Below, in pieces: positions 1 to 12,560 of a stretch of DNA of 64,000 bases. The notes beneath the pieces were generated by a model. It was not told the DNA's origin, made no database searches, and was given only the letters and a program-made list of their open reading frames with translations. The position numbers and the translations under genes are program-made. Positions within the stretch are counted from its first letter, which is position 1, and every line of letters starts with the position of its first letter. The stretch is from Arctopsyche grandis (taxonomy: Eukaryota > Arthropoda > Insecta > Trichoptera > Hydropsychidae): contig NC_135367.1 of the NCBI RefSeq assembly GCF_051622035.1, positions 10,514,501 through 10,578,500 on the forward strand. Direction: 5' to 3'.

Positions 1-628
1 AAGCAACTGTTGAAAATTTTCAGCAAGCGTCAAACGTCACTTATACGCATATGTGCATATGTATGTATTATAGTTGAACGTAAAACCACAAAATACGACC
101 ACTGCAAAATAATAAAAAGTCTCTTCACATTTATCGTTTTCTATGTAAATGTATGTAAACTAGATAAATTTGTATTAGTTAATCGCATCTATAATAAATA
201 CATGTTTTAGTTTATTGTCTCTCCGTTATCCGTTAACGACTTGCTCTTAATCTGCCGTTGGCGTTAATTAATTATAGCTTCTAGGTCGACGGTTCTATTT
301 CGTTCTATGACAATACGCTGTGTTGACTGCGCGAATTTTGACAACCTCTGTTCAAACTGATTTAAAATTAAAACATGCGTTATATTCACAATGTGCTGTT
401 CAACATCTTAATCATTTTGTAACAAAACACAACAGCTGAATTTTACAAATTTTTATTACTTAAGCAAATAAATAAAAACCAATATGATAAAATCACCTTT
501 AAGCATACAAATCTCTACGTATAAGAATTTTAAAATTAAATAAACAGCTTATTTTTAAGAAAAATGCTTCGATGCCAAGCAATGCCATAAGCCTTTAATA
601 AATAATTAATAGATAAAAAAAAACTTAC
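1..628. other. No gene seen (intron or flank)
   Basis: AT-rich sequence downstream, on the minus strand, of the exon at 629-693. That exon ends in a donor, so this is presumably the next intron of the same gene. I looked for a minus-strand exon able to take its phase and found none with an acceptable acceptor and an open frame. Confidence 0.5.
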
Positions 629-693
629 TGTGCAAAGCTGCTGCTCGTTCTTGTAATTCAGAAAATCGATTATCTTGACCCACCAGACCTCTC
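629..693 (-). CDS. 65-nt shared internal exon of an unrecognised minus-strand gene
   Basis: On the minus strand the segment is bounded by a good acceptor (TTTTTAATTGCAG, ending at 694) and a consensus donor (GTAAGT, 628-623). The first base completes a codon left with two bases by the upstream exon; the next 21 codons are open and read RGLVGQDNRFSELQERAAALH, a charged stretch that could start a helix or coiled coil, and one base is carried to the next exon. Joined to the 2692-5291 exon the frame continues without a break, the split codon becoming Met. The following exon lies outside the window. I do not recognise the family; the splice signals and frame continuity are seen directly, the gene assignment is inferred. 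Confidence 0.72.
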
Positions 694-2691
694 CTGCAAT
701 TAAAAAGTTAATGCAAAGAATATGAATAATAAATTTAGATTGAATTAGATATCACATACCTTAATCATTTTTTTTAAAAACTACCTATTATATACTTCAT
801 TTAATTTAATAAGACACTATGAAGAAAAATGTTCTTATGTCATTGGACCGAAAATTTCACCCAATCTACGTATGTATGTATGTATGTAAAATGGAACATA
901 GATAAAACACGACTATTAAAACGTATAATAAAAAAAAGATAACGAAAAATATATATGTGATCAGTGGAGATTACATTTCTTTCACTGTCCTGAGTAGCAG
1001 TCGAAGTCAGAAAATGTATCTACTGAAGTGTTTTGAACGGTGACTACACAACTGAGAGCATGACAAAAGATCATAAGTAAGGACCGGCCGACAAGATGCT
1101 CAACGGTTAACCATTGTCAATTTCTATTGTCAACCATTTTTTTTTGCTCTCCTGCTTTCTCGGACAATGGAGAGGTCTATTGTTATTTTATGGTGGCAAC
1201 TCGACCGCCGATCTCTAATCATAAGTATTTTCTTTGTATTACATACTATTTCAAACTTTTTGCAAGTTGTGTTTAGTGATATATACATAAGTTCACATGT
1301 CTCTGTGCGAACTTGTCGCTGTGTTCAGTTGTCAAGCCTTCAATAGTCGTGTGTTCTCTTGTCATGCGTTCAGCTATTATGGGACCGTTTTGAATTGTGT
1401 ACTGTGTTCATAAGAAATATTGGCCAATGACATGAAGATCTATTGTTCCTTCGCAAATAAAATTGAGTATACTGATTGATTCACATTTCACGTTTTTTAC
1501 GACTCACTCGCCGTAGTTTTGAAAAAAGAGAGCGTGGGTACGTTTATACCAATGCTACTATTTTGAGCTCCATTGAGAACGCAAGAAATCCAAATGCAAT
1601 AACAAACACGACATTATTTTTAAACTTAGCACGTGCTATCCCACTTGCTGCGTGTCTTCGGAAAAATTAATGTTTCATTGAAAAGATAAAAGACAAATTT
1701 CCACGGAAACAAAGACAGCAAAACTTCCACAGAGCCAAACATTTAAATTGCTAACGAATCGTCTGCGTTCTTCCACTTCTGGATATGAATAAGAAGCTTT
1801 GCACCTTTGTCTCCAAAAATAAATTTTCGACTAGAGGTCCTGTTTTTCGAATTCTTCCTCGATTTATCTTGGCAACTGACTAGAATGTATATTCTTTATT
1901 ATACATTTTTATTTTCTTAGAATGAAATATTGGTACAACGTGACTACGCTTATTTTCATCGGAATTGTTTGAAAAAATATGACTAATACACGTTGACAGA
2001 TCACCGTTTAAAATGGCGATTCGATATATTGTCATATTAACTTTGCGAAAAAGAAAGCATTTCTATTTCGCCCTTGAAGCATGCAGACCGTGAGCGTTAA
2101 TATCCAAGACCTTCAAATTCCGCAAATTTTTCTAATTTTCATCACATAATATGTTCAAGAGAGTTACACGATATTGCTCCAGGTTTCTATTCTGAACACT
2201 TTATTAATAACAAAATGGCGGCATTTTCCTTACATCATAAAGAACATAAATTCAAGCATACAAATTCAAGACGCATTTACGAATATAGACACAGAAGCGT
2301 AATTAGCGCCCCCGCAATACAACATCGAGTCCAAAGATTCAAAAACCGAAATAAAACGCACTGCAAAACTGATTGCTGCAAAAAGTGTTTTTTGATCGCT
2401 ATGTTGGTAGCACATATAACCTCCATCGCCATCTGGTGAATATCCACACCAAGTATAATATTATAACAATATCTACCAGAAATCAACATTGCGAATTAAT
2501 TCACAAATATACACGTGTTGAAACTGAAGAGAGGCAAAACATTAAAATAGAATCGCAGTTTATTAAAGTTTATAAACATACCAAATACCCATCAAAGTGA
2601 AAGATGAAAACATTGGAAATGCCAAAGCAGTATGACGTATAAGCAGTTGCCAAACGAAATAGTATGTATGTAAACGCTTCACAATACTTAC
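694..2691. other. Intron of the minus-strand gene
   Basis: Two kilobases between the 5.3-kb exon's donor and the 65-nt exon. It holds no convincing exon. About 1065-1225 carries one decayed unit of the repeat keyed by TACTCATAAC that is arrayed at 49.8-50.6 kb (here GATCATAAGTAAGG, a poly-T run before GCTCTC, then AATCATAAG). CATATGTATGTA-type short repeats are present. Confidence 0.55.
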
Positions 2692-5291
2692 ATTTGCTTC
2701 TCCAGCACCAGCAAAAGTTCAGTATACGCCGACTCTTCTTCTTTCTCACTATTGCGGAAACAGTCATATATTTGAGTCACTTTCTTTTCATTATCTTCAT
2801 CGTTCGTACATCTGTCACACGGCATTATCACTTCACAATCCTGAATTACGTCGTCTTCACTTGTCGAAACGTCACTACTCGAACACTCAATTTCTTTCAA
2901 CAACTCTTCCTTTCCTTCTTCATATTCTTCTTCGTCTTCTTCTTCTTCCTCCTCCTCCTCTTCTTCGGTTTCCTCATCATCTTCATCTTCTACAACATCT
3001 TTAGCTATATCTTTAATTTCTTGTTTGATTTCTAATTTAATTTCTTCTTTAACTTCTTCTTTTATTTCTTCTTCTTCATCCTCTTCTTCTTCCTCTTCCA
3101 CTTCCTCTTCGAAAGATTCCGAATCTTCACTTTCTTCTTCAGTTTTCTTTTCAACTACCACAACATTTTCACTGTCTTCAGTCCTACACACAACCTCACA
3201 TTCTTCAATCGGTTTATCACTCAATTCCTTTGCAATATCATTATGTTCAATCACACAAATATCGCTAATGTCCGAATCACTCCCTTTCTCGAAACCGGCA
3301 TTTTCATCATTTTCCACATCCAACTCTTCTATCAGTATAGCATTTGCTATGCTGTCGAGAGAATTATCCCTTTTGACCGAAGACGAATGCAGAGTAATAC
3401 TAGTCCTTTTGAATTTGTCTTCTAGTGAATCTTCTTCAGAACTGCTCGTATCTACAAACTCCACAATCTCACCGTGGTTCTCCTCTTCCGATTCCGGATT
3501 CTCATCATTCTCGACTTCAATTTGAAACACACTACTTTCTTCACTTTCTTCTTCGTCCAAAGAAGCGAAAGATTCATCATCTTCCACGGCATCGTCTTCT
3601 ACTCTACCACCATCATCGAATTCGATGAAGTTGTGAAACGTTACGTGCTTTTTAAAACTTGAAGATGCCTCGATTGGTTTTTCCTCTTTTAAAATATTCT
3701 TTGGCTTGATATCAACGGCACTTTCTTTTTTTTCAACGACGCCATTCAAAGAATACCCTTGCGAGACCTTTGCAATTGCTTCTTCTTTCTTTTCAACGAT
3801 ACCATTCAAGGTATACCCTTGCGAAACTTTTGCAATAGTTTCTTCTTTATTTTCTAACTTGATTTCCAAGTTAAGTGAACCTTTAACTATTGGTTCATTC
3901 TCTTGCGACGAAGAGACTAGTTCATAAGTGGTTATTGTTTGGGTAGCCATTTTCTTTTCGTCTATATGGTTCCCAATATCACTAACACTAACAAAACCAG
4001 AGACTTTTTCCGGCGAGTGGTTCAGCACTGATATCGTCTCTTTGACAGGATATGGTATATCTTCTGCTTTGATTCGAACTGGTTCACTCTTAGTTCCATT
4101 TTCTTGATTTTTACCATTTTGTTTGCTATCAGAAGTTCCCATTTGCTTATTGTCCTCCGGTTCGTCAGATTCTTCGACGATCTTCAAAACACCATCGTAA
4201 CAGTTCACAAATTCAGTATCACTGTCTGCTGCCGCGTCGTCTGTGTTTTGATAAATGTCACTCAAATCTTCAGCGTTCGCTTCTTTGAATTCACATGTTG
4301 CTCGGTTGGACGGAGCCGGGTCTCGGACGTTTGTTTGCTCTTGTTCTCTGTCAGTTTCTACCGATGTTGTTCTTCTATCAGGGTCGTCTACTGGGTCGGA
4401 GATGCAGCATGTCTGCTGGGGTCGTTTGGTATCGCGTTTCGCGCCACACTGATGATCCTCAACTCCAAAATACCACCTGCCTCCTTCTCCAATCTCGTCT
4501 TTGGCACACTTCCCGCCGGTTGACGTCAGCGGTTCGACTTCTTCTTCAGCTCTTTCACTCTCTACGCTGAAGACCTGCTCGCCCACCACACTTTTCAGAA
4601 ATTCAGTTGGCTCATCGATCAAGTCCACGGTGGCTGACCTTGGTACGTCAAGTTCATCAGTCAGTGTATCGTTGTTGTTCTTCTCATTGAAACCTTTCAA
4701 ATCGTCCAGAGCGTCTTCGTAAACATCCCCAATGTTAGAAAACACATTTGAAGATATGTAATTCAGGTTTTTATCCGAGCCTTCGCTGATCACTGACCTT
4801 CTATCAATTGGATTTTCATCCCGCTTCTGTCTATTGGCTCCGAAGGACCAACTCCTACTATTCTTCTTTTTCTCACCCTTGTTTCGCTTTTTACCTCTAC
4901 CCATTATGTCTAGCAGATTCTGAACTCCAGACAAGTAAGACGTGTCCTTTTTGTACTTGACGCTATCTTCTGGCAGCAGTAAATTGATGACTTCCTTGCT
5001 CGTCTTTGAATCCCTTCTGACGACACTATTCCTGTTAGAATTTTCCGTCGATTTTTCTTCGCCACTATCGTAGGTCGATAAGGGACGATGGTTCGGTTCG
5101 AGGGTCGTTTTTTGATCGTCGGTGATCGTCTGCTGTTTCCGCTGACTATTCCTGTCTTCATTGTAGTTCTGTGTCTGTGAAACACTGTCGAGACTGTTGT
5201 TCGTTTTTTGATCTCGCAGCGAGCCCTTCTTAGCGTCTCCATCGCCATCTAACGTCTGTTTAGTGGACTTCCGTCTGAAAAAACTGAACAT
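2692..5291 (-). CDS. Large acidic low-complexity first coding exon
   Basis: A 2.6-kb open frame of about 866 residues from an ATG at 5291-5289 (MFSFFRRKSTKQ). A formal TAA lies inside the donor: CAAAT then GTAAGT at 2691-2686, so this is an exon rather than a whole gene. Roughly residues 1-165 are basic and Ser/Asn-rich with a Lys/Arg cluster (GRGKKRNKGEKKK). The centre is acidic. A near-perfect tandem repeat of about 24 residues carries the core KVSQGYxLNGxVEKKE. The last 200 residues contain long Glu/Asp runs, encoded by a TCT/TTC-rich tract on the plus strand at 2920-3110. The end (ESAYTELLLVLEKQ) is helix-like and leads into the shared exon. No signal peptide, membrane segment or catalytic motif is visible. 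I do not recognise it; a disordered cytoskeletal or scaffold protein is possible but unproven. Confidence 0.8.
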
Positions 5292-5503
5292 TCTACAGAA
5301 TTCGGCTCAGTTTCAACGCGTGTCGATCTACTTCATATCACAGTAAAATACACTAAATAAATTTATTCACTTTAAATGCAGCTCTAGTTTATCAGTCAGT
5401 CTTGTATTTTTAAATGCAACCGGTTATAGATAAATTCTATTGATTTTTCACATATTTTAGCTGAAATTAAATCATGAAAATTATATTCGCTGATATTACT
5501 TAC

Positions 5504-5535
5504 CAAGCAAACAGATTCAGAGCACATGAGCTCAT
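5504..5535 (-). CDS. Candidate short alternative first coding exon (MSSCALNLFA)
   Basis: On the minus strand an ATG directly preceded by an in-frame TAA opens ten codons ending TTGCTTG at a strong donor, GTAAGT (5503-5498). It leaves two bases over (phase 2), the phase required by the exon at 693-629; joining would give Trp then RGLVGQ. It lies just upstream of the large acidic exon. So short a peptide proves nothing by itself; the support is the donor strength and matching phase. It could equally be a chance donor. Confidence 0.3.
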
Positions 5536-7309
5536 TTATTTTTAACGCGACACTTTGAGAAGTTGTGATGTCACAATGCAGAACCAAAATACGCACAAAG
5601 AAACCCTTTGTTTTACTACGCATATCAAATGTTTCAAGAATAAAAAAATCAAACAGTGATTTCAACATTACATATGATGCTTTTTATAATCAATAATATT
5701 GACTCTTCGTTGTGGAAAATCGTACTCAATCATGTTACAATCAACAGTCATATATATATTGTAGAAACGTGATTCACATCTGTAGGTAAACAGTAGATAA
5801 AACCGAGCTCAAATACTGTCGACCTGAATACAAAATTAAGTAATGAACCTGATATTTTTATGACTTCTCTGTTTCAAACACTTATCACTTCGCAGTGTTT
5901 ACCCACATTTTGTGGGGAAATTGTGTCATCGATATAACGAGCGCTATTTTCATCGAAACTGTACAGACTTTACGTAAAACTCAAAGTGAATCTTCACAGG
6001 ATATAATTATCATCAGCAATGGTTGTTGTTGCTGGCTGTTGCTTCAGGCACGAGAGGGTTATGAATTACGACTTTGGCGTGACTTCAAATCAAAGCGCCA
6101 CAAATCATCCTAATTGACCGTTGCTTTTTTAGCGAGAAATTCACTAATTGATTAATTAATCGACTATTTACTAATCAATTGACCGTCGCTTGCTATCAAA
6201 TTGCCATTAGATGCATCACATTGTTGCGAACTCATTGTTTTCCTTTAAGACTTCAATTTATTTTAATGCGCAACCGTCTTGTGTTTTTCAGTGACTCGTT
6301 CCTTTCTTTTCTTTACACATGTGGACCGGTTTCACTATTGTTCGTGTTTATTTTTCAGCTTCGTCTTTGTTCTGAAGTTGTTCGCCATTTGATAAGTTGA
6401 GGTCGCCAACTCCGTACCAACCTGTTGTGTATATTAATTTGCGTCTCTTTATGTACATATATATATGTACATAAAATATAAACAAATGTGACGTATTTTT
6501 TCTATTGTTCATTAATGGAGCTGTGTTTTTACTTCTATTTCAGATAATCCATTTTTCAAAGACGAAACTGATGAAAGCAAACTTTATTTCGAGAATATAG
6601 CATACAAAAATGCTATTTAGATTCACGCTGATGTTCTTTGCTTACGTCAGAGATTCTTAAACTCCTTTTGTCTCAATCGCAGACCAAAGTAAATCTTCTA
6701 CTTTTAGTTTTATGTGACGTTGACCTGCTGTTTTTAAATGATCATTTCTAGATTGCATAAGACAACCATAAATTTCATAAACAAGAAAAAATACGACGCG
6801 GAAAAAAATTATTTGAAAACCATATATTATATATAGATAAATAATAGCTTCTTCTGAAATCCCCATACATTTTTCTGAAACATGTACCCCAATGCGCTCT
6901 TTCTATACTTGTTTGCCTGTTTATTCATATCTTTGCTGATTTTGTAAAATCCAAAAAGTTTGGCGAACATATTTTTAAATAAAATCAATCAAGTAACAAT
7001 ATTTCATCATCGTTCAAATTTTTTTTACTAATTTTTATATAGCCGCAAAGTAGCTTACCAGTTAAGCAATCATTTACTAGTGAAAAGGTCGAAAAATTGA
7101 TTCGATTTTCTCGATGATTACGAGAATGTCTATCGCTGCTGGCGTGATCTGCTTGGTTATTAAATCCAGATAGACCGCCTCTTGTTAGAGTTTGTCATTT
7201 TATCTAACTTAATTGTTGTGACGGATACAATACAATTGGCATTCCCTCCCTTTCTTTGTTGATTGTTGCCAGTATACAAATGCTTGCGGTTTGTAATGAA
7301 TATCCATAC
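5536..7309. other. No gene seen
   Basis: AT-rich intronic DNA upstream of the acidic exon. Short open frames occur on both strands but none has a splice-bounded or family-like translation. A short TATATATATGTACATA palindromic microsatellite lies near 6460. Confidence 0.5.
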
Positions 7310-7985
7310 CTACATTGTGATTCACGGTCATTTTATCGTATCCGTTTTATCGTGGACATTTCACCGTGTGTTTTTTCACCACGAGGACATTTCACCGTGT
7401 GAAATTTTCACTGTGCAGACATTTTACCGCGTGGTATTTTGTCTATACATATACATACATATACTATGTACAATGCTGCGAATTTTGGTATAACCGAGTA
7501 CGGGTCCACCTTACGGCACAAACTCTAAGTTGATGAAGACTGGTAAAATGAACTCGAAAAAAATGAAATTGTACCAAAGCATTAAGATTAGGAGTGGGGG
7601 TAGACAGCTTACGGAACAAATACGCGTGTATGCGTGAGATTTATGGTAGGAGCCGACGAAACCATCTACTCCCACTTCTAATCTTAATGCATAGGTACGA
7701 GTTCATTTTTCGAGTCTTCATCAAATACGAGTTTATGCCGTAAGGGCCACCGCTGAGTACAACTACATATATATAAACATGAACATATACTATTTTTTTC
7801 AATAAAACGCAATGAATTTTTCTCACGAAATATTGCCTACATGGTAAAATGTCCGCACGGTGAAAAGTCCCACGGTAAAAAGGTCCCGCGGTGAAATGGC
7901 CTCATGTTGAAAAGGACGCGCGGTGGAATGTCGGCACGGTAAAAAGGTCGCACGGTAAGACGAATACGTAAAATTTTCGGACACG
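7310..7985. repeat. Composite foldback element with nested inverted arms
   Basis: Outer arms (about 7326-7440 and 7840-7975) are inverted copies built from a degenerate short unit around CACGGTGAAATGTCC, repeated several times per arm. Inner arms (about 7500-7610 and 7650-7752) form a second inverted pair containing TTGATGAAGAC, AAAATGAACTCG and GCATTAAGATTAG. The organisation, long terminal inverted repeats themselves made of short tandem units, recalls Foldback-type elements. An isolated arm-like piece (CATTTTACCGTGTCC) occurs near 11014. No transposase is visible. Confidence 0.6.
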
Positions 7986-8001
7986 CTACATTGTATAATA
8001 G

Positions 8002-8386
8002 TGTTACGTACGCCGCGGATTGAGCGAATTGCACTTAGACCAACGGATATCTGTTATCGGATTAACTAAGAGCATGCACTTACTTCCAAGGATAATATCT
8101 GGACTCTAAGTGCATTTAGGCTAAACAATGACCGTTATTAGTTATTTCTCAGAATCGGTACGGGGAGACCCAATGTCGTGGAAATACATATCCGAATACG
8201 TGACTATACAACAGGTAAACAGATTAGGCGTCCTGAGAGATCTACTCTTTATAAGGCGGTACGTAGGCGATATCATGTCATTCTGGACTGAGCAGTGACA
8301 GTGCGTGTATCTCCTTAATCATCAATAAATGCTGTGATACGACTGTTGGCCTTTTACTTGGATCCTCCACCCACCCCTACGCAACA
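8002..8386 (+). mobile_element. Solo LTR
   Basis: Starts TGTTACGTA and ends TACGCAACA, giving short inverted termini, and is flanked by a 4-bp direct repeat ATAG (7998-8001 and 8387-8390). An AATAAATGCTGTG segment near the 3' end is the likely polyadenylation signal. There is no internal region, so this is a solo LTR left by recombination, or a very small LTR element. A second copy, with its own duplication, is at 45811-46204. Confidence 0.75.
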
Positions 8387-8390
8387 ATAG

Positions 8391-9500
8391 GTTTTGGTTA
8401 TGAACACAGATATCTATAGTGTCGATTTAGTGTGACTATGGCATAAACATATGTACATAAATATCAAATATAACTAAGTACCACTAATGAGGAAGTGATT
8501 TTGATAAAATTATTTTTTCAAATAAGAAGACTCGGTCTTATATAAAATGACCCCAAAAAATAAATGGTATTAGTGAAATGTAATATTGAAGAATGAGGGT
8601 AGAAATTTGTATTTAAATAAAAAAATCATGAAATTCCTCATCTGAAATAATTTGAGTTAATTCAACGTAATATATTACGACCCGTAAATAACACAGTGCT
8701 TGTTTTCGTGTAAAACTTAATATACTGCGATATCATCGAATGCTTTCGAGGCCATAAATGTTGGAACAGTATTCGGTCAGTGGATTGAAAGCCGCAATTA
8801 CAATCTGGAATTCCGGGACGGGAATCACATGTGGCCATCGAGAATCCAACAGGAACACAAGTGCTTCTCTGTTCTCAATCACTCGAGTAGGGTGAGCCCG
8901 CTTTCCGCTTTCACACGGGACATAGCAAAAAAAATCCACATACATATGTATGTATCTACGAAATTAATATTTTTGAAATGTCATAATTTCAAAGTTCCGG
9001 TCCAACTCGAGTGATAAATGTCGTCTGCGAAGGCGCTCGACTCTTTTTTCCCAGAAAGATAATTATGTAGAACATCTTTCCGGGGAAAAACTACTACTAC
9101 TTCTTATCCCAATTTTCAAAATGTCTCGTCTAGAACGCGAACACGTCTTCCGGTGATGCGAGGTTTAAATATAATTTATTAGTGTGACTGTGCTTTCATC
9201 GGCGGCCCGGCAAGTCGACAGTGCGGGGGTGTTATGAGTTTTATTTATCGTTATTATGACTCGTTGGTTAAATGGTCAACGACCAATGCGAGTGAGCAAG
9301 CCGTCAGTCACGTCAACCCAGATTTGAATGACGTTGACCTGAGCTTTGATATATCAATTTGAAAATTTGCGAATTCACTATTATTTGTGTGATTCAAATA
9401 ATCAACTTTGCGAAAGAAAATTTCCGTTCGAAAATTTCTATGATAAATGTATTTAGATTTGTCTCTCAGTATGTATGTATTTAGATTTGTCTCTCAGTAT
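8391..9500. other. No gene seen
   Basis: AT-rich unique-looking sequence between the solo LTR and a LINE fragment. Open frames near 8733-9014 overlap on both strands and have no recognisable content. A duplicated phrase (TATTTAGATTTGTCTCTCAGTAT) occurs near 9449-9500. Confidence 0.45.
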
Positions 9501-9504
9501 CTAT

Positions 9505-9849
9505 AGGCGTATGCTGAAGATTCCGTGGACCAAAAAGATATCAAACGAAGCTGTCCTCGGCATGATGGGGAGAGGCAGGGAACTTGTTTCTGTCATCAAG
9601 CGGAGAAAGATGGAGTACCTCGGACACATGATACGGGGTCCAAAATACGAATTTCTCCGTTTGATAACCATGGGGAAAATAGAAGGAAAAAAATGGATTG
9701 GCAGGAAAAAGTTATCTTGGCTTCGAAACATGCGCATGTGGACCGATATGAGCGCCGAAGATCTGTTCCGAGCCGCTGAAGACCGATGCGGATATATTCA
9801 AATAATCGACGAGGTGGTCGCCAACGTCCGGATGCGGACAAGGCATTAA
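9505..9849 (+). pseudogene. LINE endonuclease/reverse transcriptase C-terminal fragment
   Basis: The plus-strand frame reads RRMLKIPWTKKISNEAVLG, then IKRRKMEYLGHMIRGPKY, GKIEGKKWIGRKKLSWLRN and a Trp/Asp-rich tail. This order (RMLKIxWTxxxxNEEVL, KRRKLEYLGHxxRGxKY, GKIEGKRxxGRxxxSWL) is the usual C-terminus of insect non-LTR reverse transcriptase polyproteins. Only about 110 residues remain and no palm domain or endonuclease is present nearby, so it is a 5'-truncated dead copy. Confidence 0.85.
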
Positions 9850-10194
9850 CAAGAAGAAGAATGTAGTTTAAATATAAATTATTGGAATGAGCTAGGTATG
9901 ATCCAAAAGAAACGTTTAACTGCGAAAGATAAACAATCTGTTTTCCGAAGTTAATTTGCAATTTTACTGATAGTTTTTGTACAACTCAGATGATCAACAT
10001 TGTATAGTGCGTAATGCGTATTGCCCAGAGACCTGGTCTGATTTGTGCTCATTGCTATGGGCCATAAATTTTGCCGCAGTGGCATACATTTATTAAACAA
10101 TTATTTTCCAAAACTATTCCTTAGATTTTAACCGGTGAATCACTAATTCATTAAATTGCCGAATTCTTGACATATTCTAAACGACATGAACAAA

Positions 10195-10356
10195 AATTGA
10201 CGGGCTGAAAACCATACTGGTACAAGTGAAATTTAAAAAAAAAGCTGGTTTAAGTGCTAAAATAATAGCATTTCATATATACTATTATTTTAGCACTTAA
10301 ACCAGATTTTTTTTTAAAATGTCACTTTTACCAGTCTGGTTTTCAGCCCGTCAATT
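10195..10356. repeat. Near-perfect palindromic MITE (hairpin)
   Basis: Inverted arms start with AATTGACGGGCTGAAAACCA on the left and the reverse complement on the right, run for about 70 bases with few mismatches (CTGGTTTAAGTGCTAAAATAATA in both arms) and leave a centre of about 15 bases near 10275. No open frame. The superfamily is uncertain because the target duplication cannot be separated from the palindrome. Confidence 0.8.
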
Positions 10357-11688
10357 ATATGTATTTATTAAAATAATAAAAATAAAACAGATATTTGCTA
10401 GATACAATATAGATATATACCTATATGTACTTCTTATGAGTAAATCCCGCCAAATCTTCTGCCCTTTCAAGAAGAACAATGAATAGTGGAAGGGGGGAAA
10501 GGGTCGAAGAATATTTGTATTATTAAGATTCAAAAATAAACTATTTCATGATAACATGACTTCGACGAAACATTCGATTTTTTTAGCAGGATATGAGGTC
10601 TAAATTCTTTTAGTCGAAGAACAATCTTTGCATAGCCGATAGGATAAAAGTTGGAAATAATCACTTCAAAAAGACTTCGACCTATTCTAAAACTCGTTTA
10701 CAGTTAAAGTTAGGATACCATTAAGTCATGTTCCCCAACAAAACGGTCTTTCAGACTGTATTCTTTGGGGGATGTTGGCCTCATGCTGAGGGTTTTATAG
10801 GTTACATCCATTGACCTTAAATAATAAATCTGCCATAAAATTAGATTAAAAAAGATAATTTTGTGTATACCTATACATATGTATAATATAAATTAGTAAA
10901 AAATGAAATTGTTTCAAATTTGAATAAAATAAAATAAATGATAATTATTTTACATAAATATTGAAAAAATATCAACACATGCACCAAATTTGTTTTGGTT
11001 GGTTTTTGTAACATTTTACCGTGTCCATTAAATCGTGCGGTCGCCCCAGTGACGGGAATGCAATAGTAAAGCTCTCGACTGCGAATTTACGTCACACGGA
11101 CGTCACTGGCGTCTGACTGAATTCGAATTTAACATTTTGTACGCAATAAAGTGGATTTGTTATATTAGAAAGTGATTTTTTCGAGCCAACGCTAAAGTTG
11201 AGCTTCCTGTTTTTCTCGCGGGAAAATTTCCTTACGTGTCACCCCAAAGCGAATATGATAAATTGATTCAAAGTGTCGAAGCATATCCGCTCGATGTAAT
11301 TTACAACGGCAACGAAAGGGTTATATATGTATACGTATATAATAAATTTCGTGTTAAATGTTTGACGATAGTTAACCGCCAGAACGACATCCGTAATTGA
11401 CTTTTATTTAGTTTTAACTTAAACCATATGGCACACAGTCTGTAGAAAACTTAGGATATTTGTTTACAAACAGAAAAAAAATTAACGTTCACAGCTTCCG
11501 TCACCAAGACGGTTAATTTCCAGATGGTGATTTTTCTTAATTGATGTTTTTTTTTTGGACTTTCGTTCTATTAACGGCCATTTCGTTATATTATGCAACG
11601 TTTATATGAAAAACTTTCAGTATACATATGTATAATCACTCGACACTCAGTATAAGAGATGTTTAATCATGTCATGCCACGGTATTTT
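10357..11688. other. No gene seen
   Basis: AT-rich intronic sequence. One arm-like piece of the CACGGT foldback family is near 11014-11042, and a moderately GC-richer stretch lies at 11040-11130. No splice-bounded open frame was found. Confidence 0.45.
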
Positions 11689-11689
11689 T

Positions 11690-11880
11690 CATGTGTAAAA
11701 AAACGCTAGCACGCCTACATAGTCTATACAGTTACGATCCAGGTCAAAGCTCACCCCCTGGAGTGTTGGTTTGATAGTGATCGATAACAGTGTTTCCCAT
11801 ATTTGAAGAAATATAGGAGAAAATTGCCGAAATAATAAGATCGTACAAATTATCAATGACATGAGGATACGCCCATCACA
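11690..11880. repeat. Dispersed repeat shared with 60.05-60.24 kb
   Basis: The segment with TCACCCCCTGGAGTGTT, GTGATCGATAACAG and CCCATATTTGAAGAAAT recurs, diverged, at about 60050-60240 (CATCCCTGGAGTATTTT, GTGATCGACAACGG, CCCATATTTGAAGAAAT) in the same orientation. Family unknown; no coding content. Confidence 0.6.
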
Positions 11881-12449
11881 GCTGTAAACTACGAGCAAGT
11901 TCCATGCCGCACGATTCAGTGTGGTTTTATCATAAATCGACACTACGGCTAACAGTGTACATATGAAGTACACATGAAGTAATTTAGGTATACAGATGTT
12001 GATTATAAACGCAAACATATGGATGCTTGCCACAATCAACGAAATCCGACAAGCTGGTTTGAGAGAGGGAAGAAGTGCTGATTTTATTGGAACCGTCACA
12101 AAAATTAACGTAGATAAATTGGCAAATTCTAATAGAGGACGGTCGGTCTGGATTTAACAACTATCCAGATCTTGCCACAAGTTTCAAATATGCATATGTA
12201 CTTGAAAAAATAGAATAAACTTTTCGATTCCGGCTAGGATTTGAACCCATGACCCACCTAATGGAAAATAATTGCATAATGAGCTATGATGTATCGATTT
12301 AAAAGCGAATAGAATTTTTCTTTTATTTTGCGATTGGTTTTTAGGAAAAATCAGTCAAAATAGCATAAAATACAATCCTTATACCAGAAATCTTATTAAT
12401 GTATGAACAAGTTGAAAATATTCTTATTTTTTATGGGCCCTACGATATG

Positions 12450-12560
12450 GACGAGTTTGGGTAGCCATCCTATGAGTTGTGAACGATTCGACCATCTTGG
12501 TAGCTACCACTTTCCTTCCTTCCCGAGCGTCACACTCAATGGTAAACAGACAATTCCACA
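12450..12560. repeat. Short dispersed repeat shared (inverted) with 54.73-54.84 kb
   Basis: CGATTCGACCATCTTGG followed by a TACCACTTTCCTTCC block and GTCACACT is matched in inverse orientation near 54750-54825 (CGATTCGACCATGTTGG, TACTTTACTTCCTTTCC, GTCACATT). About 70 bases align. No coding potential was recognised; probably an old transposon fragment. Confidence 0.45.

Noticed and set aside
301-360. Possible next minus-strand exon after 629 (acceptor-like GAACAG)
   Set aside because: Poor pyrimidine tract, frame in the required phase closes quickly with no donor.
2664-4722. Several plus-strand open frames of 60-166 codons, Ser/Phe-rich
   Set aside because: Antisense shadows of the acidic coding exon on the minus strand.
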